Positions 16,351-26,610 are shown, numbered from the stretch's first letter. The stretch: DNA of 64,000 nt from Shewanella sp. Arc9-LZ (GCF_010092445.1 NZ_CP048031.1:2418001-2482000); one strand, 5' to 3'. Made by a program: numbers and translations. Notes: generated by a model not told the origin, from the sequence alone.

Positions 16351-19300
16351 ATGCTTTTTAATAATTCGAACATTACGGACTCTCCTATTCGTCATAAAAT
16401 TCGCGAGTTCTATCGTATTGATGAAAGTGTTGCGGTAGAGCATATTTTACCGTTAGCAGACGTTAACGATGAAGCTGCCAGCAGAGCGTGGGAAAAGGCA
16501 CGTAAAATATCATTAAAAATACGTAGAGACGAATCAGGTAACGGTGCTGTAGATGCCTTACTCGCAGAATACACATTATCCAGTGAAGAAGGTGTGGTGT
16601 TGATGTGTTTGGCTGAGGCCTTATTACGTGTACCAGATAAGCACACTCAAGATGCCCTCATTAGCGACAAAATTTCTCAAGGTGAGTGGCGAAGTCATTT
16701 GGGCAGCAGTGATTCACTGTTTGTTAATGCCTCATCGTGGGGGTTATTAGTTACCGGCACTATGGTTGATTATGCTGATGAACGCGAAAAAGATAGTTTT
16801 GATTTATTGAAAAAGATTATTGGTCGTTTAGGTGAGCCTGTCATTCGTAAAGCAATGAACTATGCCATGCAAATTATGGGTGAGCAGTTTGTTATGGGCG
16901 AAACGATTCAAGCTGCAACAGAGCATGCTACCAAACAAGATCGGCAAGGCTTCGTATATTCTTACGATATGCTAGGTGAGGGTGCGCGCACCATGGGTGA
17001 TGCTGATAAATATTTTAAAGCTTATCAAGTTGCCATAGATGCTATTGGCGCGGTTTCACTCGCGTCAGGTAAGAACGATCCTCGTAGAGTTCCTGGTATC
17101 TCAGTTAAGCTTTCTGCTATTCATCCTCGTTACGAATTTGCGCAAAGACAACGGGTAATGACTGAAGCTGTTCCCAAACTTAAAGCGCTTTGTTTGCAAG
17201 CTAAAAAATACAATATTGGTTTAACGGTTGATGCGGAAGAATCTGAGCGATTAGATTTGTCCCTTGATGTTATTGAGGCGGTATTTAGTGATGACGAATT
17301 AGCGGGTTGGAATGGCTTTTCGATGGCTCTGCAAGCTTATCAAAAACGGGCTATTTTTATCATTGATTGGTTACATGAGCTAACCATTCGTGTTGGCCGA
17401 AAAATGATGGTGCGTTTAGTTAAAGGTGCTTATTGGGATACTCAGATTAAAAACACTCAAAAAGGTGGCTATGAACATTTCCCCGTATTCACTCGCAAAG
17501 CTTCTACTGATGTTTCTTACCTCGCCTGTGCAAAAAAATTATTAGAATATAGAGATACTCTCTATCCACAGTTTGCGACACATAATGCTTACACAGTGAC
17601 GACTATTCTTGAACTGGCGGGCAATGACAAAACAAGTTTTGAATTTCAATGTCTATATGGCATGGGGGGGTCTTTATATGATCAAGTTGTTGCCAGTGAA
17701 AATGTTCAATGTCGCGTCTATGCACCGGTTGGTCCTCATAAAGAGCTACTAGCCTATTTAGTCCGTCGTTTGTTAGAAAATGGCGCTAATTCTTCTTTTG
17801 TTAATGCCATTATTGATGAGTCTCAACCGGTCGAATCTTTACTTGAAGACCCGGTTAAAAAAATGCATCGCTTAACAGACAAATATAACGGCCAGATTAT
17901 CAAACCTATTGCCTTGTACCATGATGAAAATGGTGTTGGTCGAGATAATTCCAAGGGCTTAGATTTAACCGACATAAATATGGTAACCCCGCTAAAAACA
18001 TCACTAGATAATTGGGTTGAAAATAACCAGTTTTCTGAAAGTGATACGCCAGAGGGGGCTGTAGCCATTAGAAACCCAGCAAAACAAAGTGAAATCATTG
18101 GTTTCCAGCGACATCATAGCAAAGATGACATGCTCGCGATGATCGATACGGCTCAAACTGCATTTGCCTCATGGTCACAAAAGCCTGTATCTGAACGCGC
18201 AGCCTTATTATGCAGTATCGCCTATATTCTCGAACATCATAGGGACGAGCTCATTGCCTTATGCATCAAAGAAGCGGGAAAAACGACTCAAGATGGTATT
18301 GATGAAGTCAGAGAGGCTGTTGATTTTTGTCGTTATTATGCACAACAAGCGATAGTACTTGCAGAAGATGATCGTTTAGAAGCTCGTGGTGTGGTGTTAT
18401 GTATCAGCCCTTGGAACTTCCCGTTAGCGATATTTATAGGGCAAGTGACAGCTGCCATTTCTACTGGTAATACGGTGTTGGCCAAACCAGCCGAGCAAAC
18501 AAGTTTAATTGCATTGCGCGCTATTGAACTAATGACGTCTGCTGGATTACCTCATGGCGTTGTACAAGCAGTTATTGCCAAGGGTAGTGAAGTGGGCAGT
18601 ATTATTATTCCTAATGCACACATTCAAACGGTTATTTTTACGGGTTCAATTAAAACAGCGACTATTATTTCGCAAACGTTGGCAGATAGAGACGGCGCAA
18701 AAGTCCCTTTTATTGCTGAAACAGGCGGTCAAAACTGTATGATAGTTGACTCCACAGCTTTGCCTGAGCAAGTGGTTGATGATGTGATTTCTTCAGGATT
18801 TCAGTCTGCAGGTCAGCGTTGTTCTGCGCTCAGGGTATTATTTTTGCAAGAAGATATTGCCGATACTGTTATTACAATGCTTAAAGGCGCATTAGCAGAA
18901 TTACATGTGGGTAATCCAGAAAAACTCAGCACTGATGTTGGTCCCGTCATTGATCAAAAAGCGCTAGATTCACTCAATGCTCACAGTGACTATATGAAAA
19001 CTCATGGTCAATTATTGTACCAGTGCGCGATATCTAATGAGACAAATGAAATAGCAGAAAACGAACATTTCTTTTTTGCGCCGCGACTTTATGAAATAGA
19101 CAATATTAGTGTGCTCAAGCATGAAGTATTTGGTCCCTGTGTTCATATTATTCGTTTTAAAGGCGATGAAATAGAAAAAGTCATTGATGATATTAATGGC
19201 ACCGGTTTCGGTTTAACGATGGGTATTCATACGCGGATTGAACAGCGAGCTTTTCATTTGGCGACACTATCGCGTGCAGGTAATGTATATGTAAATCGCA

Positions 19301-20184
19301 ATATGATTGGCGCTATTGTGGGGGTGCAACCTTTTGGGGGGCGTGGTCTTTCAGGTACAGGGCCAAAAGCGGGTGGGCCATATTATTTAACACGTCTAGT
19401 GAAAGAGAAAGCCACTCCCGATGCCGATAAATTTAACTTATTACCATCGCAAGTTGATGCTTTAGTGAGCGATTCGAGATCGAAAGCAGAAGCAGAATTA
19501 ATGATGGATAGGGCGGATATAGCAGAAAAAACCTGGCGCATGACCGAGTTAGATCAGCGTATTTCTTTTGTGCGTCAAATGTTAGCCGAAATGGCTGATA
19601 TCGATATTGTTGATGATTTAGCCGATGACTTAAACAGTACTTTGACAGCGGCTAATTCACAATTAGTGTGTGTTGAAAAACATCTGCAAAAGCCAACAAC
19701 GCTTCCAGGTCCAACAGGTGAGTCTAATATACTCTATTTGGAAAATCGCGGTAATATCATCTGCTTTGCTGATGAAAATGTGACTTTTCACTTTTGGATA
19801 CTCTCAATTGTAACGGCTTTGACAACCGGAAATACCGTTATCTCGGTCGTTTCTGATTTATTTTATGATCAAGCGTTAGCCATTAGAGATAAGTTCGTTA
19901 CAACAGGCGCAGATGAGAATATTTTTCAAATTACCCGCTTATGTCATTTAACCACTTTGTTGGCGCATCCTGCGTTATCAGGAGTCGTTGTTGATAGTCA
20001 TTGTAGCCGAAAAAATTATATCAGTGACAGATTAGCCGAACGTCAAGGGGCAATTTTACCAATGATCAGTTCAGAATATTTTGATAATCTCATTCAACGT
20101 TTATTAACAGAAAAAGCCGTTAGCATTGATACTACCGCATCTGGTGGTAACACGTCGCTGATGACTTTAGATGAAGAGAACTAA
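16351..20184 (+). CDS. putA: Bifunctional proline dehydrogenase / P5C dehydrogenase without DNA-binding domain
   Basis: About 1277 residues converting proline to glutamate. The proline dehydrogenase barrel (about 90-480; SYDMLGEGARTMGDADKYF, VRLVKGAYWD, ENGANSSFVN) is followed by a P5C dehydrogenase domain (about 560-1020) with catalytic C824 (AGQRCSALRVL) and E790 (FIAETGGQN). A C-terminal ALDH-like tail (about 1030-1277) is retained, as in long PutA forms. The N-terminus starts directly at the PRODH arm, so the ribbon-helix-helix repressor domain of E. coli PutA is absent. I prefer ATG 16351, with GAGG 8 nt upstream, over GTG 16342. No putP beside it. A terminator hairpin follows at 20228. 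Confidence 0.9.
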   Translation: MLFNNSNITDSPIRHKIREFYRIDESVAVEHILPLADVNDEAASRAWEKARKISLKIRRDESGNGAVDALLAEYTLSSEEGVVLMCLAEALLRVPDKHTQDALISDKISQGEWRSHLGSSDSLFVNASSWGLLVTGTMVDYADEREKDSFDLLKKIIGRLGEPVIRKAMNYAMQIMGEQFVMGETIQAATEHATKQDRQGFVYSYDMLGEGARTMGDADKYFKAYQVAIDAIGAVSLASGKNDPRRVPGISVKLSAIHPRYEFAQRQRVMTEAVPKLKALCLQAKKYNIGLTVDAEESERLDLSLDVIEAVFSDDELAGWNGFSMALQAYQKRAIFIIDWLHELTIRVGRKMMVRLVKGAYWDTQIKNTQKGGYEHFPVFTRKASTDVSYLACAKKLLEYRDTLYPQFATHNAYTVTTILELAGNDKTSFEFQCLYGMGGSLYDQVVASENVQCRVYAPVGPHKELLAYLVRRLLENGANSSFVNAIIDESQPVESLLEDPVKKMHRLTDKYNGQIIKPIALYHDENGVGRDNSKGLDLTDINMVTPLKTSLDNWVENNQFSESDTPEGAVAIRNPAKQSEIIGFQRHHSKDDMLAMIDTAQTAFASWSQKPVSERAALLCSIAYILEHHRDELIALCIKEAGKTTQDGIDEVREAVDFCRYYAQQAIVLAEDDRLEARGVVLCISPWNFPLAIFIGQVTAAISTGNTVLAKPAEQTSLIALRAIELMTSAGLPHGVVQAVIAKGSEVGSIIIPNAHIQTVIFTGSIKTATIISQTLADRDGAKVPFIAETGGQNCMIVDSTALPEQVVDDVISSGFQSAGQRCSALRVLFLQEDIADTVITMLKGALAELHVGNPEKLSTDVGPVIDQKALDSLNAHSDYMKTHGQLLYQCAISNETNEIAENEHFFFAPRLYEIDNISVLKHEVFGPCVHIIRFKGDEIEKVIDDINGTGFGLTMGIHTRIEQRAFHLATLSRAGNVYVNRNMIGAIVGVQPFGGRGLSGTGPKAGGPYYLTRLVKEKATPDADKFNLLPSQVDALVSDSRSKAEAELMMDRADIAEKTWRMTELDQRISFVRQMLAEMADIDIVDDLADDLNSTLTAANSQLVCVEKHLQKPTTLPGPTGESNILYLENRGNIICFADENVTFHFWILSIVTALTTGNTVISVVSDLFYDQALAIRDKFVTTGADENIFQITRLCHLTTLLAHPALSGVVVDSHCSRKNYISDRLAERQGAILPMISSEYFDNLIQRLLTEKAVSIDTTASGGNTSLMTLDEEN

Positions 20185-20227
20185 CTATTTTTGAATGTTA
20201 TGTTTAAACAAAAATTCAAAATATTTA

Positions 20228-20262
20228 TAAATCATCAACTGAAAAGTTGATGATTTATTCTC
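20228..20262 (+). terminator. Terminator of putA
   Basis: A perfect 12-bp stem (TAAATCATCAAC 20228-20239 / GTTGATGATTTA 20246-20257) with a 6-nt loop stands about 45 bp after the putA stop and is followed by TTCTCCT. Confidence 0.7.
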
Positions 20263-20859
20263 CTAATGTATCGGTTTATTTGTCATAACTGATAAAAGTG
20301 CTAATGAGTGACAACAGATAATACTTTCGGTGCGAACCTAACTTGATGGGGTTTATATTGTTTTTACATTTCATTTTGGCAAAAAATTAAGCCTGATTTA
20401 ATGAGTGAACGACTCAGCCAACAGGATTAAGCTACCACCCAGCTAAGGTCTATTCGCATTAGGTTACGGTGATGAATCTATTCTTATTGCGATTAATAAA
20501 TCTTTATTCAATATCCCCATTCCTCATGTTAATCCACTAGGCATTATTGTTGGTTCGATATCGCACAGAGCTTAAGTCCGTAATGGAGTAAAGTGTTGCT
20601 TGGTGTTACGGGAAAATACTTTTCTTACTCTGCTTTTATTTCAGTAAAGAATATTAATACTCGACCATGTCATTTCGTCTTGGTTTAAGGAACGACGTTG
20701 AGCTTTATTACTGGGACAACGATCAATCACCTACGCTATACAATATAAAAATTAATACATGTAAGGAATAAGTGCTAGCTGGATTTTTAAATTTTTTAAT
20801 TCAGCATGCAGAAAAATCAGTATGAATATATCCATTAATAAACTAAAAGGAAATTTAAT
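20263..20859. other. Spacer with a possible coding remnant
   Basis: About 600 bp between putA and dps. From 20462 to about 20574 the plus strand reads as protein-like sequence (GYGDESILIAINKSLF then NIPIPHVNPLGIIVGSISHRA, stop) without a start codon, which looks like the tail of a lost gene I cannot identify. A plain ribosome site precedes dps. Confidence 0.3.
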
Positions 20860-21330
20860 ATGAGCAACATTAATATTGGCATTGATAAAAAAGAAAGAAG
20901 CGAAATCGCTGAAGGGTTAAAGAAGTTATTAGCCGATACTTATACGCTTTATTTACAGACGCATAACTTTCACTGGAATGTGACTGGGGTGAGGTTTAGG
21001 GAGCTGCACTTGATGTTTGAAGAGCAGTATATGGAATTGGCCATTGCTGTAGACGATATAGCCGAACGTGTTCGAACTCTCGATGTTGCTGCGCCAGGCA
21101 CTTATAAAGAATTTTCCAAGTTAAGTTCAATCCATGAGGTAGATGGTGTTCCCAATGCAACGGAAATGATAGAAGTATTACTCGTTGGTCACGAAAAAAT
21201 TATACAGACTGCTCGCGATGTTTTAAAAGTGGCCCATCAATCAGACGACGAATCAACGGTATCTCTTGTATCTGATCGAATGCGAATACATGAAAAAACA
21301 TCGTGGATGTTGAGAGCTTCAAATAAGTAG
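20860..21330 (+). CDS. dps: Dps-family ferritin-like DNA-protection protein
   Basis: 156 residues with the Dps signature: [12 protein letters not shown] (ferroxidase His residues), then [23 protein letters not shown] carrying the acidic ligands of the inter-subunit iron site. It would form a dodecamer that oxidises iron with peroxide. The N-terminus is short, without the Lys-rich DNA-binding tail of E. coli Dps, so DNA binding is uncertain. Start is supported by AAAGGAAA before the ATG. The next gene starts about 95 bp downstream; whether it is co-transcribed is unclear. Confidence 0.88.
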   Translation: MSNINIGIDKKERSEIAEGLKKLLADTYTLYLQTHNFHWNVTGVRFRELHLMFEEQYMELAIAVDDIAERVRTLDVAAPGTYKEFSKLSSIHEVDGVPNATEMIEVLLVGHEKIIQTARDVLKVAHQSDDESTVSLVSDRMRIHEKTSWMLRASNK

Positions 21331-21426
21331 ATTGAGCGTTTCAAACTACCAAGTTTTTGAAATTAAATGGTCAGATTATTAACGTTATTTACTTATTATA
21401 TATTAACTAAAAAGGATACAGATTGG

Positions 21427-22533
21427 ATGGGCACTTTCTCACGCTTCGCAATTGCTATCGTTCTGCTCCTTGTCGTCATCGGCAGCATCTTCGGCTACAA
21501 GTTCTATCAAATTAACCAAATGCAGGCCAAATTCTCTCAGCCACGCCCCGCAACCGTCGTTGAAACTACAGAGGTCTCTAGAGTATCTTGGCAACCGAGT
21601 ATCCAATCAATCGGTGGCATCAGAGCTATCAACGGCGTCATGATAGCCAATGAATTGCCCGGTGTAGTGACAAAAGTTTTGTTCAAATCGGGTCAATCCG
21701 TCAAAAAAGGCGATATCCTGATCCGCCTAAACAGCGATATAGAGCAAGCCGCTCTTACAACACGTCTAGCTGAGGCACAGCTTGCTTCGAAAGCATTTCA
21801 ACATAACTCAGACTTGATTTCCAAACGGGCTGTGTCACAGTTCGCCTTAGATGAAACAAAGGCTGCGCTAGATGTAGCCAGAGCACGAGTAAAAGAAGCC
21901 GAGGCCCAGTTTGGTAAAAAAATACTCACGGCTCCCTTCGACGGCATAGTAGGGCTACGTCTAGCGGATATAGGTGAATACTTATCTGTGGGTACACCTG
22001 TCGTTGAAATCAATATGCTTAATCCAATTCTGGTCGAATATACTCTGTCTGAACAGGAACTGGCCAGCGTTGATATTGGTGATCTCGTTGAAGTCACCGT
22101 GGCGGCAACTGGCTCAGAGGTATTCAAGGGAACAATTACCGCAATTAATAGCTCTATCACGCCAGAGACACGCACCGTTAAGCTGCGCGCCCAACTTCTA
22201 AACCCCCAACAAAGCCTCAAACCGGGTATGTTCGCTACCATTAGAACCATGGCAAAGGGTGAAAGGCAGGTCATTGCAATTCCAAACATAGCACTGTCTT
22301 TCAACACCTACGGCGATTTCGCCTATGCATTAACTAAAAATGAAAAAGGCCAGCTGGTCACTGAGCAGCGGACATTGGAAACCGGCGTTACACGGGATGG
22401 CATGACTGAAATTAACAAAGGGTTAGAACCCGGTGAACGTATCATTGCCTCTGGTTTGCTGCGCTTGAGGGCTGGTCAGCGAGTGAAAATAAAGCAAGAT
22501 GACAAGATTGCAGACAGTACAGGAGTTAAATAA
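21427..22533 (+). CDS. RND efflux membrane-fusion (HlyD-type) protein
   Basis: About 368 residues: N-terminal membrane anchor (about 8-25), then lipoyl/barrel-sandwich halves around a short coiled hairpin (about 95-165, ...AEAQLASKAFQHNSDLISKRAV...), beta-barrel and membrane-proximal domains. It connects the inner-membrane pump encoded next to an outer-membrane channel. I start at ATG 21427, preceded by AAAGGA; the upstream ATG 21367 has no ribosome site. The pump gene begins 2 nt after the stop, so they form one operon. Codons are more C/G-ending than in neighbouring genes. No TolC-like channel gene is present here. Confidence 0.85.
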   Translation: MGTFSRFAIAIVLLLVVIGSIFGYKFYQINQMQAKFSQPRPATVVETTEVSRVSWQPSIQSIGGIRAINGVMIANELPGVVTKVLFKSGQSVKKGDILIRLNSDIEQAALTTRLAEAQLASKAFQHNSDLISKRAVSQFALDETKAALDVARARVKEAEAQFGKKILTAPFDGIVGLRLADIGEYLSVGTPVVEINMLNPILVEYTLSEQELASVDIGDLVEVTVAATGSEVFKGTITAINSSITPETRTVKLRAQLLNPQQSLKPGMFATIRTMAKGERQVIAIPNIALSFNTYGDFAYALTKNEKGQLVTEQRTLETGVTRDGMTEINKGLEPGERIIASGLLRLRAGQRVKIKQDDKIADSTGVK

Positions 22534-22535
22534 AC

Positions 22536-25500
22536 ATGCGTTTTACAGACATTTTTATACAACGGCCAGTGCTGTCCATTGTTGTTAGTCTACTAATATT
22601 ACTGGTTGGGATTCGCTCTATTATGGAGATGGAGATCCGCGAATACCCTGTATTGGAAAACACTAAAGTCACCGTTACTACTGCATATCCAGGCGCCAGC
22701 AGTGAATTGATCCAGGGATTCATTACCCAACCTTTGCAGCAGGCTATTGCCGAAGCAAAGGGCATAGACTTTCTGAGCTCATCGAGCATACAAGGTTTTT
22801 CAACCATCGAAGCACAGATGGAACTCAACTACGATGCTAATGACGCACTTGCGGAGATTCAATCTAAAGTTGCCAGTCAACGTAACGAGTTACCTGACGA
22901 GGCTCAGGACCCTGTTATCAACTCGACGACGGGAGAAGGTCGTGCGCTCATGTACATCGCTTTCTTTAGCGATACCATGAAAGTCCCACAGATCTCAGAT
23001 TATCTTGCCCGAGAAGTACAGCCGAAACTACAAGCCCTATCCGGTGTAGCCAAGGCCGAACTGCTGGGGCGTCGCTTTGCGCTGAGAGTCTGGCTCGATC
23101 CTCAAAGACTTGCAGCGGTTAATCTCACCTCGACAGATATTGCTCAAACCCTGCGTCAGAACAACTATATTTCAGCAGTTGGGCAAACCAAAGATGAATT
23201 CATCAAGATCAATCTCACTACGAATACTGACGTTGCAAACACCAAACAGTTCGAGAATCTGATAATTAAATCGACCGAAGATAGTATCGTTCGTCTCAAG
23301 GACATCGCCAGGGTAGAGCTCGGATCACAAACCTACGAGAACATAGCACTGTATAAGGGTAAACCTTCAACCTACGTAGCCATTAATCTATCTCCGGGTT
23401 CTAATCCACTGTCTGTGGCTGAACGTGTTAAGGAACTCCTGCCGGATATAAAGTCTCAGCTGCCCTCGGGTCTGCAGGTCGAACTCCCCTACGATGCATC
23501 AGCATTTATTGATGATTCAATTAATGAGGTGATCAAGACGCTTATCGAGGCAGTGGGTATCGTTCTTGTCATCGTGTTTCTATGCCTAGGATCTCTGCGA
23601 GCGGCAATCATTCCCTCAATAGCAGTACCGCTCTCGCTCATCGGTGGAGCCTTCATCATGCTGGTGCTGGGTTTCTCGCTCAATTTACTGACGCTGCTCT
23701 CACTTGTGCTGGCTATAGGCTTGGTCGTCGACGATGCTATTATCATAGTCGAGAACATACACCGGCATATCGTTGATGGTAAATCAAAGAAGGAAGCGGC
23801 GTTGATCGGTGCTCGAGAAATGGCCAATCCAGTTATCGCCATGACGATAACCTTGGTTGCAGTCTACGCGCCTATTGGTTTCATGGGTGGGCTGGTTGGT
23901 TCGCTTTTTACCGAGTTTGCTTTCACGCTTGCTGGTGCCGTCGTCATTTCAGGCATCATTGCCTTGACGTTATCGCCTATGCTGGCCAGTAAGGTTCTCA
24001 AACCACATGGACAGTCGACCCGCTTCGAGAGTGCAATTGAAAGTTTGTTCGACCGACTCGCCAATACTTATCAGCGCTCGCTGGCTATCATGGTCAAGGC
24101 CGTCTCACCTGTAATTATGTTTGCGGTAGTCGTACTAGTGTCGATCTTTTTTATGATGATGCTAAGCCAGAAAGAGCTTGCACCGACTGAGGACCGTGGC
24201 ATCATTTTGTTTCAGGGTAAAGGACCGCAGACAGCCACACTCGAATACCTGCAGAAGTATGGCAGAGAAATGCAGACAGCCTTCGAGCAGGTACCAGGCT
24301 ACGACGAGACGTTCATGCTGGTTGGTATGACGAGTCCCAATGCGGTGTTTGGTGGTTTCAAAATGAAGCCTTGGAGCGAACGGGATATATCGCAGTTTGA
24401 TATCATGCCTCAACTGCAGGCTTCTGTGGCAGGGATTACTGGTTTGAAAACCGCTTTATTTCCAATTCCATCCTTGCCTGGCTCGAGTGGCGGTCTACCC
24501 TTTCAGTTTGTGCTAACTTCGGGCAGTGATTTTACTCAACTCGATCAAATAGCAGATGAATTCGTAGGGGCTGCCATGCAGAGTGGCAACTTCACATTCG
24601 TGCAGAAATCGATCGACATCGATAAGCCCGTCACCCGAGTAAAGGTCGACCGCGAACGCGTAGCCGATCTCGGTTTGTCGATGCAGGAAATTGGTCAGGC
24701 GCTTGGCGGTATGCTTGGCGGCGGGTTTATTAGTCGTTTCAACATGGAGGGGCGATCGTATGAGGTTATTCCCCAGGTTGAGCGCTACGCGCGCCAAACA
24801 GCAACGGCGCTCAACGATTATTTCATCCGCGCCGACTCTGGCGATTTAGTTCCGCTCGGCTCGGTCGTTAGCTTCGAGCATGATGTAGAACCCTCATCCA
24901 GAACACAATTCAATCAGCTGAATTCGGTCACGATCGAAGGCATTCCAGCGCCATCAGTGTCGATGGGAGATGCCATCAGTTTCATGAAAACCAAGGCGGT
25001 CGATATCCTACCTCGGGGTTTCAGCTATGATTTTAAGGGCGAGTCTAGACAGTTCGAAAATTCTGGCAGTGCGTTAATCGTGACTATCTTTTTATCGCTA
25101 CTCGTTATCTATCTGGTGCTTGCTGCGCAATTTGAGAGCTGGCGTGATCCTCTTATCATTTTAATATCGGTGCCGATGTCAATTGCAGGGGCAATGGCCT
25201 TCATTATGCTTGGTTTTGCGTCGATGAACATCTACACACAGGTTGGTCTGATAACATTGATTGGCGTGGTCGCGAAGAACGGTATTCTTATCGTGGAATT
25301 TGCCAACACACTTCAGGAAAGGGGACGCAACAAGCGCGACGCGGTAATCGAAGCCGCAGCGATTCGACTTCGCCCTATTATCATGACTTCGCTGGCGCTT
25401 ATCGTCGCCATGATCCCGCTGTTAATTGCAGCGGGCCCCGGAGCAGAGTCGCGCTTTGCGATTGGTATAACCATTGCTACAGGACTCGGTATCGGTACTT

Positions 25501-25607
25501 TGTTAACTATGTATGTGTTGCCTGCTTTCTATATCGTCCTGGCAAAGAAGATTGATACTTCAGATCTTGAGGGGCAGGGTAATACCGCTGATCAAACTCC
25601 GACTTAA
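22536..25607 (+). CDS. RND (AcrB/MexF-type) multidrug efflux pump
   Basis: 1023 residues, typical for the HAE1 family. TM1 is at 11-29, then a large periplasmic porter loop, TM2-7 (about 335-560, with the proton-relay aspartates in LAIGLVVDDAIIIVEN), a second porter loop and TM8-12 (about 860-1010). It exports drugs or other amphiphiles in exchange for protons. Pairs with the fusion protein 2 nt upstream. Both genes have higher GC and different codon preference from the surrounding sequence, suggesting acquisition. Substrates cannot be predicted. No adjacent TetR/LysR regulator is seen. Confidence 0.88.
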   Translation: MRFTDIFIQRPVLSIVVSLLILLVGIRSIMEMEIREYPVLENTKVTVTTAYPGASSELIQGFITQPLQQAIAEAKGIDFLSSSSIQGFSTIEAQMELNYDANDALAEIQSKVASQRNELPDEAQDPVINSTTGEGRALMYIAFFSDTMKVPQISDYLAREVQPKLQALSGVAKAELLGRRFALRVWLDPQRLAAVNLTSTDIAQTLRQNNYISAVGQTKDEFIKINLTTNTDVANTKQFENLIIKSTEDSIVRLKDIARVELGSQTYENIALYKGKPSTYVAINLSPGSNPLSVAERVKELLPDIKSQLPSGLQVELPYDASAFIDDSINEVIKTLIEAVGIVLVIVFLCLGSLRAAIIPSIAVPLSLIGGAFIMLVLGFSLNLLTLLSLVLAIGLVVDDAIIIVENIHRHIVDGKSKKEAALIGAREMANPVIAMTITLVAVYAPIGFMGGLVGSLFTEFAFTLAGAVVISGIIALTLSPMLASKVLKPHGQSTRFESAIESLFDRLANTYQRSLAIMVKAVSPVIMFAVVVLVSIFFMMMLSQKELAPTEDRGIILFQGKGPQTATLEYLQKYGREMQTAFEQVPGYDETFMLVGMTSPNAVFGGFKMKPWSERDISQFDIMPQLQASVAGITGLKTALFPIPSLPGSSGGLPFQFVLTSGSDFTQLDQIADEFVGAAMQSGNFTFVQKSIDIDKPVTRVKVDRERVADLGLSMQEIGQALGGMLGGGFISRFNMEGRSYEVIPQVERYARQTATALNDYFIRADSGDLVPLGSVVSFEHDVEPSSRTQFNQLNSVTIEGIPAPSVSMGDAISFMKTKAVDILPRGFSYDFKGESRQFENSGSALIVTIFLSLLVIYLVLAAQFESWRDPLIILISVPMSIAGAMAFIMLGFASMNIYTQVGLITLIGVVAKNGILIVEFANTLQERGRNKRDAVIEAAAIRLRPIIMTSLALIVAMIPLLIAAGPGAESRFAIGITIATGLGIGTLLTMYVLPAFYIVLAKKIDTSDLEGQGNTADQTPT

Positions 25608-25726
25608 ACAACGAACATGTGATTGTCGTACTCATATTTTCGTAGCATTCAGTTTTGATTGATTGTCGCAGTCACCCAAGATTTGGCTAATCTTATTGAT
25701 TGAAAACATTGTAAAAGAGGACTTGG

Positions 25727-25769
25727 AAATGCAGTCTGTTCGGCAACGAACAGACTGCATTTAGTTTTA
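25727..25769 (+). terminator. Terminator of the RND operon
   Basis: A perfect 16-bp stem, AAATGCAGTCTGTTCG (25727-25742) with its complement (25747-25762), capped by a GCAA tetraloop and followed by AGTTTTAT. Confidence 0.75.
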
Positions 25770-25917
25770 TGGGTATGATTTTACTGTGCGATTGGGAACA
25801 TTAAGTAACCAATAACTTCAGTTATAGTCCAAGACAATTTCGCTTTCTGAAGCTTGTCAGATGACTGATTGCTCATTTATAAATAGAAGGGCTTGTACTG
25901 AGCTCTGAGGAGAAACT

Positions 25918-26166
25918 ATGATTCAAACCAACCAAATTAAACCTGACATGCCTGTTGTCTGCTCCGAAGATGGTCAATTTGCTACTGTAGATCATATGGA
26001 GGGCACTGATACCCTCAAGCTTAAAAAAGACAAGGGCGGTCAACACCATTACATTCCATTAAGCTGGGTAACCTCAACTGAGGGCGATAAAGTGAAAGTT
26101 GATCGTCCAGGAGACCAGGCTATGCAGGAATGGTCTCAAACTCCGCCAACAGGTACAGGACACTAA
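25918..26166 (+). CDS. DUF2171 family protein
   Basis: 82 residues resembling the DUF2171 family: a small beta-rich PRC-barrel-like fold. It opens IKPDMPVVCSEDGQFATVDHME and carries LKKDKGGQHHYIPLSWV, the pattern expected for these proteins. Such proteins are common near stress genes; the function is unknown. GAGGAGAAAC before the ATG is a strong ribosome site. Cytoplasmic, no signal peptide. A hairpin follows at 26189. Confidence 0.75.
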   Translation: MIQTNQIKPDMPVVCSEDGQFATVDHMEGTDTLKLKKDKGGQHHYIPLSWVTSTEGDKVKVDRPGDQAMQEWSQTPPTGTGH

Positions 26167-26188
26167 AGTCGTGTTGTAGTGCTAAACA

Positions 26189-26215
26189 AAGGTGGCATTG
26201 TACTCATGCCACCTT
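26189..26215 (+). terminator. Hairpin after the DUF2171 gene
   Basis: A 10-bp perfect stem (AAGGTGGCAT 26189-26198 / ATGCCACCTT 26206-26215) with a 7-nt loop. It lacks a T-run but sits where a terminator is expected. Confidence 0.5.
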
Positions 26216-26449
26216 AAGACTTGAGCGGGAACCACGGTTTTTATCTCCCGCCTTTACTTTTCCCCAACAATTCACGTGAAAATGATAGACATCAAAAACA
26301 GTGTTCAAGTTTTAGCTTTCGCGCCGTTCAAAATGGCAGGAGACTTGCGTAATGAGTTTCGCATTCAGCAACTAACATGATAATGGCTGATCTCCGCGAC
26401 AACATTCCCCGCTATGGCCAATAAGTATGGCGAAAACAGCAACACGGTT

Positions 26450-26610
26450 TAATGTGGTCTATTTTGCTGCTCAATATACTGCTTAACAACATTGATAGGC
26501 GCAGCCCTACGTTTACAGCAATGTAGCTAAGGCTCCATAACGCGTTTTCATGTATGCAGGCTCTATGAGTTCAGGGTCATGCAGTTTTTTCCGTAAAGCG
26601 TTTTTGTTCA
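26450..26610 (-). pseudogene. IS200/IS605-type TnpA C-terminal remnant
   Basis: The minus strand, read in two frames, gives KKLHDPELIEPAYMKTRYGAL then APINVVKQYIEQQNRPH and a stop. This is like the C-terminal end of IS200-family TnpA proteins (catalytic-helix region ...VLKQYIEQQNRP). A frameshift and loss of the N-terminal half make it dead. Ends are approximate. The rest of the 26216-26738 spacer holds no supported gene. Confidence 0.55.
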
